In this document: positions 26,601-32,992 of the stretch, piece by piece
Position numbering within the stretch: position 1 is the first letter of the stretch
Layout: each line of letters opens with the position of its first letter
NCBI GenBank assembly: GCA_019722365.1
Contig: JADFUC010001617.1
Location: forward strand, 37,369 to 101,368
DNA length: 64,000 bases
Reading direction: 5' to 3'
Origin: Lithospermum erythrorhizon
Taxonomy: Eukaryota; Streptophyta; Magnoliopsida; Boraginales; Boraginaceae
Position numbers and translations under genes: made by a program
The notes under the pieces: model-generated
What the model saw: the letters and a program-made list of their open reading frames with translations, nothing else
What the model was told of the DNA's origin: nothing
Databases searched by the model: none

Positions 26601-26905
26601 TAATAATATTTTAAAATTTTGGGACTATTCTTGAGAGGGGTCCTGTGCGATTGCACCGGATCCTTATGATGTTGGGCCAGCCCTGTGTATCATACATTGA
26701 TTCATACATTCCTCACCAGTAAAAGAACATCAAAGATAAATAGTGATATATGTTAATATGTAATGACAAATATAAACCCTGAAATGGAAGATTACAGTGT
26801 TTATGGGTTTTTACTTACCACTAAGGTTTGTTCTACGAACTCTGCATGAGCATGTAGAGAAAACAAAAGAATTAACCCCATCCAAAGCATCATGGGGTTG
26901 GCCAT
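6505..26905 (-). CDS. Laccase-like multicopper oxidase gene, internally deleted (probable pseudogene)
   Basis: Plant laccases are secreted p-diphenol:O2 oxidoreductases acting in the cell wall on monolignols and phenolics. The exons read, in order: a signal peptide ending LHAHA; the first cupredoxin domain with IHW-HG across the exon 2/3 junction and FWHAHS in exon 3; [14 protein letters not shown] in exon 4; the middle domain [16 protein letters not shown] to KMSIL in exon 5; and MHCHLELH plus [13 protein letters not shown] in the last exon. Exon sizes 152, 245 and 126 nt and their phases match the conserved plant laccase structure. The third copper motif (HPxHLHG type) and roughly 130-150 residues around it are missing, leaving about 450 codons against the usual 560-580. 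The T1 and trinuclear copper sites therefore cannot be complete. Sequence style resembles the LAC7/14/15 group, by recollection only. Introns are large (2.1, 8.7, 2.1 and 5.8 kb) and packed with transposons. It could instead be a collapsed assembly of an intact gene. Confidence 0.85.
6633..6664 (-). other. Deletion scar: last 32 nt of the final laccase intron fused to truncated exon 5
   Basis: Between the last laccase-like codon of exon 5 and the acceptor TTTTAG of the final exon there are only 32 nt, with no usable donor. This is below the minimum length of a plant intron, so the last exon cannot be spliced on normally. The scar marks a loss of the 3' part of exon 5 and most of the intron. 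Confidence 0.75.
6665..7278 (-). CDS. Laccase exon 5, 3'-truncated: cupredoxin domain 2 and start of domain 3
   Basis: The acceptor AAAACAG lies just before 7278. It encodes [43 protein letters not shown], the [14 protein letters not shown] segment and ends KLPTKMSIL. Several N-x-S/T sites (NNT, NAT, NES, NFT, NAS) fit a secreted glycoprotein. Laccase homology stops abruptly after KMSIL at 6665. The rest of the usual ~1 kb exon, including the third copper motif and the NPG before the last intron, is absent. Read on unspliced, the frame runs into the last exon out of frame and stops at 6563. Confidence 0.88.
7519..7590 (-). CDS. Possible 72-nt cassette exon in the laccase gene
   Basis: Bordered by AATGCAG and GTACATA, open in frame and symmetrical (phase 1-1), so it can be included or skipped without a frameshift. 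It would insert 24 residues ([20 protein letters not shown] and four more). I know of no laccase segment like this. Skipping it joins exon 4 to the next exon as CSS-N-DIYKVKV, which is the normal laccase junction. It is therefore either an alternative exon or chance splice-like sequence. Confidence 0.35.
7591..9654 (-). other. Laccase intron 4, no element identified
   Basis: AT-rich, 2.06 kb. A lysine-rich minus-strand frame at 7950-8324 comes from poly-pyrimidine tracts and is not a gene. No terminal repeats or coding remnants were found. Confidence 0.5.
9655..9780 (-). CDS. Laccase exon 4
   Basis: 126 nt with acceptor GAACAG and donor GTAAGT, phase 1 to phase 1. It encodes [14 protein letters not shown] and [16 protein letters not shown], the linker into cupredoxin domain 2. 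It is separated from exon 3 by 8.7 kb of transposon-rich intron. Confidence 0.92.
10507..10992. mobile_element. Foldback element inserted in Helitron-like unit 1
   Basis: Two arms of about 240 bp are imperfect inverted copies. The outer part carries catcatacatg/atcatacatgttt, the middle gccattc..aagcttaa, the inner ttgtccaacactc / ttgtccgaacact followed by ataattttttaattttat on both sides. Long arms with a minimal loop suggest a Mutator-like foldback. Ends are approximate and no target duplication was fixed. It shares the (a)tcatcatacatg theme with 31394-32250. Confidence 0.55.
12130..12790. other. GC-rich insert in Helitron-like unit 1
   Basis: Dense CGG/GGATC words (GGTCGGATC, CGGATCC) contrast with the AT-rich surroundings, and the block has no counterpart in unit 2. 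It is likely a later insertion. Frames of 60-77 codons occur on both strands and are chance products of the composition. Confidence 0.4.
13750..16493 (+). mobile_element. Helitron-like unit 2, head-to-tail with unit 1
   Basis: Begins TCTAAATGTGTGCTAAGAC four bases after the end of unit 1 and ends aaattaCTAGT. It follows the same order of conserved blocks as unit 1 but lacks the terminal hairpin, so it is probably older. It is interrupted by a copia-LTR-like fragment at 15157-15503. Short frames inside (for example 16043-16375 on both strands) are not genes. Confidence 0.5.
15157..15503. repeat. Direct-repeat fragment, probably of a copia-type LTR or its junction
   Basis: gataagagtacatga occurs at 15158 and near 15397; ccgatgtg-aggcgtgtcactttaata occurs near 15254 and 15478. 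The two ~110-120 bp units flank a GC-richer spacer beginning with the LTR-like actccccctcgcgtg. This looks like a nested insertion in Helitron-like unit 2, and its class is not certain. Confidence 0.45.
16494..18343. other. Rest of laccase intron 3, largely unassigned
   Basis: AT-rich with one possible coding remnant (17368-17505). The GC-richer piece at 17750-17930 is unassigned. A minus-strand frame at 16683-16931 has no recognisable domain. Confidence 0.4.
17368..17505 (+). pseudogene. Unrecognised short coding-like remnant
   Basis: 46 codons starting [20 protein letters not shown] and ending at TGA. Codon-like composition continues for about 130 bp past the stop in a broken frame. The M-x-R-F-F-K opening loosely recalls N-termini of hAT/TTF-type transposase proteins, but the match is too short to name. 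It lies within the laccase intron, on the opposite strand. Confidence 0.2.
18344..18472 (+). mobile_element. Short retroposed fragment with poly(A) tail and target duplication
   Basis: A ~97-bp insert (18361-18457) ends in a run of 12 A and is flanked by the same 15 bp, aatagtgtaggttta, at 18344-18358 and 18458-18472. This is the signature of LINE-type target-primed insertion. The body is too short to name, so it is a SINE or a strongly 5'-truncated LINE or transcript copy. It sits about 27 bp from the laccase exon 3 donor. Confidence 0.7.
18500..18744 (-). CDS. Laccase exon 3: copper motifs 1 and 2
   Basis: 245 nt, the canonical size. The acceptor AATAATAG and donor GTAAATTC are intact. It completes HWHG, then reads [31 protein letters not shown] and [11 protein letters not shown], all plant-laccase signatures. 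Instead of the common W-W-H-A-H and V-Y-G it has F-W-H-A-H and V-H-G. A poly(A)-tailed insertion lies only about 40 bp beyond the donor. Confidence 0.93.
18745..20586 (-). other. Laccase intron 2, upstream part, unassigned
   Basis: Contains two GC-richer patches (19250-19350 and 19860-19970) rich in CGGT/GGTCGG words separated by AT-rich DNA, resembling pieces of non-autonomous transposons. Frames such as 19579-19830 and 20193-20423 show no recognisable protein. Confidence 0.4.
20587..20663. repeat. (TA)n microsatellite, about 38 units
   Basis: Uninterrupted alternating TA within laccase intron 2, 165 bp from exon 2. Likely length-polymorphic. Confidence 0.95.
20828..20979 (-). CDS. Laccase exon 2: start of cupredoxin domain 1
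   Basis: 152 nt, the usual size of this exon in plant laccases, bordered by TTGCAG and GTAAACA. It encodes the conserved run [11 protein letters not shown], then [21 protein letters not shown]. The last codon (TG|G, Trp) is split across the intron and begins the first copper motif HW-HG. The frame continues exon 1 without shift. Confidence 0.93.
21269..21638 (+). mobile_element. Solo LTR, 370 bp
   Basis: Starts TGATGTAG and ends CTACATCA (perfect 8-bp inverted ends) and is flanked by the 5-bp target duplication AACTC (21264-21268 and 21639-21643). CTATATAAG at 21426-21434 is its TATA box. No internal retroelement sequence follows, so it is the product of LTR-LTR recombination. Size and ends suit a Ty1/copia-type element. 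Confidence 0.85.
22080..22898 (+). repeat. Repeat family R1, copy 2, in laccase intron 1
   Basis: Aligns with 1708-2556 from ataaaaccctc through tcggtgtctgaggttttatc and gacgatttgtgagatgtcg to ttagcggcgtgtttca. The central part, rich in cttgg/ggatatg words, is more diverged. No coding frame. Confidence 0.6.
22899..24520. other. Laccase intron 1, unassigned part
   Basis: The first 750 bp are moderately GC-rich with short frames and no recognisable protein. The rest is AT-rich and non-coding. No termini identified. Confidence 0.4.
24521..25689 (+). other. Probable LTR-type sequence (class and ends unresolved)
   Basis: A composition block distinct from its neighbours, with a TATA box at 25127-25135 followed by a C-rich presumptive leader, and two G-box palindromes. 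It resembles the U3/R part of a long LTR, but no second LTR or TG..CA ends were found. Confidence 0.35.
25127..25135 (+). promoter_or_regulatory. TATA box CTATAAATA, presumed LTR promoter
   Basis: A strong plant TATA element followed at 25136 by a C-rich start region. It lies in intron 1 antisense to the laccase gene, so if active it would transcribe away from exon 2. Confidence 0.4.
25690..25806. repeat. Short tandem repeat (ccaaatctcact-aagtcccagtgaggct)
   Basis: About four units of 26-34 bp share ctaaatctc(a/g)ct and aagtccc(c)agtgaggc. The two halves are partly inverted (ctcact / agtgag). Confidence 0.75.
25860..26425 (-). repeat. Repeat family R1, inverted third copy
   Basis: On the minus strand it carries tcttggacttgat, gcttgattt, cttgacttgg and gatttggatag in the same order and spacing style as R1 copy 1 (1850-2100), more diverged and GC-richer. 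Frames at 25942-26330 are composition effects. Confidence 0.45.
26819..26905 (-). CDS. Laccase exon 1: signal peptide
   Basis: 87 nt, exactly 29 codons, starting [14 protein letters not shown] and ending FVEQTLV. A hydrophobic core follows a short N-terminus and an Ala-His-Ala site suits signal peptidase, so the product is secreted. The exon ends before GTAAGTAA in phase 0. The ATG at 26905 is the first in frame and sets the normal distance to the cleavage site. FVEQTLV matches the start of mature laccases, where a hydrophobic-V-E-(H/Q)-T/F pattern is usual. Confidence 0.85.
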
Positions 26906-27406
26906 GATCAAGAAGAGAACTTGAGAAAAAGAAATGAATCAAGAAAAAGACTAAACCAAAGAGTTGGGGATGAATCTATGCTTTAAAGATAAAGCTTTTA
27001 CACGTATGATTTTTTTTTTAATTAAATAATGTATATATTAATTGAAAATATTCAATATATTCGTTCATGCACTATCAGAACTCATTTTCAAGTTATGCCA
27101 ACTGTAATTGAATTTCAGAAGTAAGTGTCATTGACATTTGAGACAAGGTCAACACAAAAGCAGAGATATAAAATACTTTAACAAAAAAGGTCAACATATA
27201 TAGGAGAAAATGTCTATTGTACGTTAACCTCAATGATTAAGCATATATTTGAATGTGCTGATGAAAAACTCATTTTCGAGTTATGCCAACTGTAATGCTC
27301 AATTATCCAAACACTTGCATGATTGGTCTTTCCATTTTAAAGAGGATCATTATTAGTGGAACACTTGCTTGCATAATAGACTAATAATAAATATATATTG
27401 ACCTTA
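26906..27406 (-). promoter_or_regulatory. Presumed 5' UTR and promoter region of the laccase gene
   Basis: A purine-rich leader (26906-26970) precedes the ATG. No single convincing TATA box is seen; TATATACA-like sequence on the minus strand near 27035 is a candidate. Two copies of a ~30-bp sequence (27079-27109 and 27267-27296) contain CAGTTG on the minus strand, which fits the MYB core CNGTTR. The regulatory role is inference. Confidence 0.35.
27079..27296. repeat. 30-bp direct repeat upstream of the laccase start
   Basis: aactcattttc(a/g)agttatgcc followed by aactgtaat occurs at 27079-27108 and 27267-27296 with one mismatch, 188 bp apart. Confidence 0.8.
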
Positions 27407-27651
27407 GAGCATGTGTACTAATTTTTCTAAAATTTTCCTAAAATGCATTATAATAAATTACTATTTCTTTTATTTTAGAGGTTGTTTTTTATGTATGTAT
27501 TTTAGCGAGAGTATAAATTTAGGGAACGAAGAGGATGAGTGGATAATTTTATAGGGAGACAACTTATTTTAAGGACACTGAAAAGGTACAATTTTTTTTT
27601 TTTAATCATTTGAGCCTCTATTTTAGTTTTTAGAAGTTGATGTACATACTC
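27407..27651. mobile_element. Tourist/PIF-Harbinger-like MITE, 245 bp
   Basis: Ends GAGCATGTGTAC and, reversed, GAGTATGTACATC. It is flanked by TTA at 27404-27406 and 27652-27654. It shares internal words with the 5381-5680 element, so both may be one family. Non-coding. Confidence 0.65.
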
Positions 27652-27956
27652 TTAATATATAATCAACTCTATTTAATCTTGTATATAGGTTAATGATAAT
27701 TAGTTTTTCTAATAATAAGAGGCAATAACGGATAATCATTAGATAATCTAACGGGTGGCAACCCCCTATAAAAAAATTGAAAAATATAAGTTTGACTACT
27801 AAGAAATAAAACTTCATTCATATTATTATATTTATTTTAAAATTATGTTTTTCTTATCCTTCAATATCATTAGAGTTTTTCATAATTTTAATTAATCCTT
27901 TAAAAAAAAACAATGCAATCTAATCCATATTTGTGAGGGTTTTGGTAGTAGGTCTT
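27652..27956. other. AT-rich spacer, nothing recognised
   Basis: Non-coding spacer between two DNA transposons. Confidence 0.5.
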
Positions 27957-29711
27957 GGGCGAATGACACCAAACATCACTAACCTTTGGTTATGTTTCCA
28001 CTCCGGTCACCTTATTTTGATAGTGACTGTTTTGGATCACTCACATTTCGGATTCAGTTAAATTTTGATAACCGGTAGTGTTTTAAGAGTTGACTACTTG
28101 TTTTGGGACATTTTTAAACTTTTTAACAAGGATATTATAGTCTTTAGCTACCTAATAATTTCTTCCTTCGTTCCTTCTCTAAATCTCACCATTCTACCAT
28201 CATGACACCCCTTTGCGCCCTGCCCGCTGACCCGTCCAATGCCTATCCCGCGCCTGACCACACCCAAACACGCGACTGCGCGCGGCCCAGGCAGGCTGCG
28301 CCACTTGGCTCCTATTGAACTGAAATAGATCAGATTTCTCCCTCGTCATGGTCGATTCAACATATATTTGCACGTAATGCGATTTTTGAACAAATCTACC
28401 GTCCCATTCTTGATTTGAGGTATTGGTTGACTGGTTTGAGAACATGTGTTGCAGGTTACTTGTAGATGAGCTAATCTAGTAATATTTATTGAAATTTAAT
28501 TCTTTGAAATGAATTAGGATAGTTGGACGAAGTTGCTTGGCTTTGGACCGAGATAGTTAGGCATTCTTGATTTGGTCCCGGATATTGGTAAACATGTTGC
28601 GGTTTAGCAGGCGTTAAATTCAGCGGTCAAAACGTGTTTGGAGTTCAAATTTGGGAGTAAGCAATATTTTGATAAACATATGGGAAAAATTTCTATTTCA
28701 GTACGTTTGGGTTAAAATTACACTATTATTTATGAACTTTTGAAATAAAATGTTATTTTCATGATTTGGTTCACTTAGAGACTATCATTTTTCACGAGAA
28801 CAAGTCATCTTGCTCTTACGTCATAAACATCTTTCTTTCTTGTTCAACATCTTATAATTTCATAAACAAGAAATGGAGTGTTGGAGGTGTTAATTGAAAT
28901 TGTTTGAAGAAGCTTCCAAAACTTGGGCTTGGTGGTGATGGGGGAAAGTGTTATCAAATTCGATTTAGTTTATTTTGGATCCTAAATTTTACAATTTATT
29001 TGCTCTAAAGTTTATAAAAGTATAAAATTATCCAAGAAATTTGATTCAATCGTATTTGATCAAATTTTAACACCTTAGTTAAAATGGGACTAAGCTATTG
29101 ACACTTTGCCAATATTTGGGATACAAGCGCATGATCCATCTAGGACCAAAAGTGCTTAGGCGCCAAGCAGGACCATTCCTCCAATTACCTCAATATTTAT
29201 TAGGTATACCAATTATTAGCTGGTGACTTGAATATCCAATTTGTAGGTTCATGGTTCGAGTTTATTAAGAAAGACCCGATCGATGAAGCCCTTGAAGTGA
29301 ATTTAAATAGGAGGGGTCCCCACTTCATAGGGAGTTGTATATTGTGTGTTGTCAATTTTTATCTTTGAATTTGGGGTAAAGTTTGAGTGTGTAGTGGGGT
29401 GAATGAGGAGTAAATAGGGTAAGGTGGGGTTGTGGTAGTTGGGCAGTGTCATGGTAGTGGTGGTGTGGTGAGATTTGGAGAAGGATGTTGGAAAAAAGGA
29501 AGAAGGAAGAAATTAGGAGCATAAGGACTATAATACCCCTATTAAAATATTTAAAAATGCTCCAAAAGAAGTAGTCAACTCTTAAAACACGTCCAGTTAC
29601 AAAAATTTAATTGAATTCGAAATGTGAGTGATCCAAAACAGTGATCATCAAAATAGGATGATCGAAATGAAAAAATTAGCAAATGTTAGTGATCTTTGGT
29701 GTCATTCGCCC
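27957..29711. mobile_element. Non-autonomous element with ~190-bp terminal inverted repeats (Mutator-like)
   Basis: The left arm starts GGGCGAATGACACCAAA and continues through tcactaacc, ctgttttggatcactcaca and gttttaagagttgactactt. The right arm, read in reverse from 29711, repeats all of these in order with 85-90% apparent identity. The 1.4 kb interior has a GC-rich pocket near 28200-28320 and no transposase. A 9-bp target duplication could not be fixed, so the Mutator assignment rests on arm length. Confidence 0.7.
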
Positions 29712-30886
29712 TTGGATCGGATCGATTCTAAACCAGTACCGATACGAATAGTGTTTCCGATACAGGATATATCCTACCCAAACCCTACATACACATATAC
29801 ATGTGTGTGTAAAATAATAAATTAATTAATTAATATATACACTCATTTTCTCATTTTTTTAGGCTTTTTATTTATACTATAACATTTATTATTTCTTAAT
29901 TCATGGAAAGAATTCATATCATTTATTAAATTTTTTAAATATTTTCATAATATTATTACCTTCAATTTAATTATTGACGTTTTTGACTTTCTAAGTGAAT
30001 CTTTGATCAATTATTATTTTTCATTCCTAAATCTAATCAACATAAAAAACATACCCTTGGAAACGTTTTTAAAATATTTTAATAATATCTTCTTGAATTA
30101 CTTGTAATGTAATTATAAAATTATTGTAGCAAGTATTGAGGGACAAACGTACCAACTAAAAGAACCCATACACAATGGGTACATTGAATTACGGTCAGGG
30201 TGGATAATGGGTCGATAGGTTCAAGAATCGGGTTGGGTTAATGATTTTATAATTATAATAAGAGTTGGATCTTGGATATATCTAAAACCATTTCCATTAA
30301 CATTTCCTAAAAATTATAAAAATTATTCAAACAGACCCTTAAATTAGTATCATTGGTCAATTGACAATTGATAACATTTCACAATATTTTAGTTGAATTT
30401 AAATTTATCTCATAAACTTTATTTTTCTTATATTATTTAACTAAATCAACTAACAATCAATTCTACGATGCCAAAAACCAAAATTATTTCTATGAAAAAT
30501 GAGTGGAGGCAGCATATAAAAACAATTGAGTTTAAGATTTAAAAGGAACCATCAAAATTAGATGATTGAGGACGTCTTATTATAAACACTTATCCACCGA
30601 TTCGATAAAATGTGATGGAGGAAACTACCACACATATTTGATTCAATTAAACAATTTTGCGTCAAACAAGACTTTTGGTGGCTTGTCAAACAACTCTATT
30701 GCAGTCTCCGGAGTACATACATCATCATATTTCATTATCTCTTCATTCATTAGAAACTCTCAACCTAAAAATCTTATGCTACCCATATCTTTAAACTACA
30801 TGAAGAATAAAAATCTGGATGTATCTTAACTAACCAATATACTCATAATTCTTCATAAACCAACTTATACAAAATTGCTCCTAGAA
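29712..30886. other. AT-rich stretch, nothing firmly recognised
   Basis: A plus-strand frame at 30566-30829 (87 codons, serine/asparagine-rich) has no recognisable domain and is treated as chance. No paired repeat ends found. Confidence 0.45.
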
Positions 30887-30970
30887 GAAGTCGAACCACG
30901 CCGCAGATAAGAAGACCAGAGATACTACATACAACAGCCTATCAGCTCTTTACCAGTTGAACTATGCCCC
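30887..30970 (-). pseudogene. tRNA-like sequence with A and B boxes (SINE head or tRNA pseudogene)
   Basis: On the minus strand TAGTTCAACTGG (30953-30964) fits the Pol III A box and GGTTCGACTTC (30887-30897) fits the B box, at tRNA-like spacing. The acceptor ends do not pair and the middle does not fold as a normal anticodon arm, so it is not a working tRNA. No poly(A) end follows. A hAT-type MITE is inserted at its 5' edge. Confidence 0.35.
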
Positions 30971-31196
30971 TAGAAACGGATCTAGCCAATCCATGGTGGT
31001 GGTTCGAAATAAGACATTAAAAAATTTTAAGTGATTTTTTGTACAATTAGTAAAGTATTTGTAACACAAAAATTATTAAGAAATAAAAAAAATTCTAAAA
31101 TAAATAAATATTATCTTAAATTGATCATTTAAATAATAAAAAAACAAAATCTTGAAGATGACTAAACACCTATTTATCTATTGGGGTCCGCCCCTG
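30971..31196. mobile_element. hAT-type MITE, 226 bp
   Basis: The right end, reversed, reads CAGGGGCGGACC; the left end TAGAAACGGATC is a diverged version. It is flanked by 8 bp tatgcccc / tatgctcc (30963-30970, 31197-31204), a hAT-length target duplication with one mismatch. AT-rich, non-coding interior. Confidence 0.6.
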
Positions 31197-31393
31197 TATG
31201 CTCCGGGGGCATCATATATAGCCTTTGACGAGTCCCATGAGACTTTCCTTCTACGTCAATCTTATCATTAATCGTACGCCAATTCTATTTTGATTTGACC
31301 GACGTATTATTAATATCGTGGTACGCGTCTAATTACATAAGAATGTCGACGAGATGTCATTATTATTATTGTTACGGAGTAGTATTATTATTA

Positions 31394-32250
31394 GGACAAG
31401 AACCCCCGATCATCATACATGTTAACGTTGGGTTCTAGTTAAATGCGCTACGTTCAAAATGTCCTTGTTCATCACTTATGTTTCAATAATGGGCAAAAAT
31501 GGTCTTCCGTGCCGGAATCCGTTAAGTTGATGGTCACGTGACTAGCACGTGACCATTTTGAGGGTATTTTAAGTAATTTTTTTAAATTCGACGGCACTAT
31601 TAAATCATAGCGTTTGCACGAGTTCGAGTTCATCACACTGCGTTTCAAAATGTCATGTTAAATGCGCTCGAGTTTAAATAACTTGAACAAAGTGGTCCAA
31701 GCGTGATATAATCCGTTAAGTTGCTATTTTTTTGGTTACGTGATTAACACGTGACTAAATTAGAAAGAAAAAAAATCATAAAAAAACTCAAACTAACATT
31801 CTTATATGTGAACTTTTCATTGATACATTTGGATAATACAAATGAAACGTCGTCTGTATATTTCTTGTTCTTCTAGTTGGATACTTGCTGTTAAGAAAAA
31901 CTTTGAAGATTAAATCTATATATGACATGTGATAAAAAAAGTAGCAACTTAACGGATTATATCACAGTTGGACCCACTTTTGCCGTTATTTAAATTTGAA
32001 GTGATGAGCAGACAACGTGTGTTGCCTGGGCTGGTACAAGCATGTATGTGTGAATAGTGCCTGCTCATTTAAAAAATTGCAATACCCTCAAAATGGTCAC
32101 GTCTTGTGCGTGACCATCGACACTTGATTCCGTCCACGGAAGACCATTTTTGCCCGATTATTGAAAGCGTAAGTGATGAATAAGGACATTTCGTGGGTGA
32201 TGAACTTGAACTACTGATACAAACATGCATGATGATTGGGGGCTTTGCCC
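31394..32250. mobile_element. Foldback Mutator-like element, 857 bp, with 9-bp target duplication
   Basis: Almost the whole element is an imperfect palindrome centred near 31830. Outer arms pair over more than 170 bp (tcatcatacatg; cattattgtcctt-type words; gggcaaaaatggtcttccgt). Inner arms pair again around gatataatccgttaagttgct. The ends abut TTATTATTA at 31385-31393 and 32251-32259, identical 9-bp copies, though of low complexity. No transposase. The arms carry several hairpins built on CACGTG. Confidence 0.8.
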
Positions 32251-32262
32251 TTATTATTATTA

Positions 32263-32442
32263 CTCCTTCCATTCCAGTTTCTAAGTCTCATTTAATTTTA
32301 CATAAACTTTAATAAAATTTTAAATTTGTCTCTCATACTTGAAAATTCCTCCATTTCATCTACAAACATTTGAACAAAATGTCAATGTATTTTGGGATTT
32401 TCTAAAATAAAAAGTGGGGTTTAAATATAGAAATGGAGGGAG
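32263..32442. mobile_element. Stowaway-like MITE, 180 bp
   Basis: CTCCTTCCATTCC at the left and, reversed, CTCCCTCCATTTC at the right, with TA on both sides (32261-32262, 32443-32444). Non-coding. It sits 12 bp from the foldback element. Confidence 0.75.
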
Positions 32443-32992
32443 TATTATACTTTGACCAAGGTATGTGAGTGTAGGCGTGGCTAGCCGAAGTGGGCGGACA
32501 CGAAGCGGCCGTATCGTAATCCCGCGAGCGGTGACTTCTTGAGTATTGTCGAAGCAGCGGACAGCCTTTGAAGTGTGAGCCCGCTCCGGCCCCGCGACAC
32601 ACTAACTAGTGTGCGAAGTGAACACGAATGCGTACTTGATCGGACCCCAGCGGGCGTCATTGGCTGAAGAGGCGTCGATTGTTAAAACGGTTTATTAAAT
32701 CCTGGTCGCGCCTATTGCGCTGGAAACAAAAAATGTCCGGTTCCACCTTTTCCCAACTTTCACAATGATTGAAAGGCAAAGCACTACCTACCACAAATTT
32801 CATTGATTCAAGTCTATAATGTAACTTATTATAAATAAAATTTTGGCCGGTCATAGGATTAATAGTTGTTTGAGCGCCTCCGCCTTGCCTTTTTACTATT
32901 TTAAATCGAGTTTATGATCACTTCTCAAATGTCTAATAAAATGTCATGTTCCACCTTTTCCCCCTTAAAGTCTTATAACTATATATGTTTTT
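32443..32992. other. Unassigned sequence next to the Gypsy element
   Basis: A GC-rich first half (32460-32720) then AT-rich. A minus-strand frame at 32657-32854 reads plausibly but matches nothing I recognise. Confidence 0.35.
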
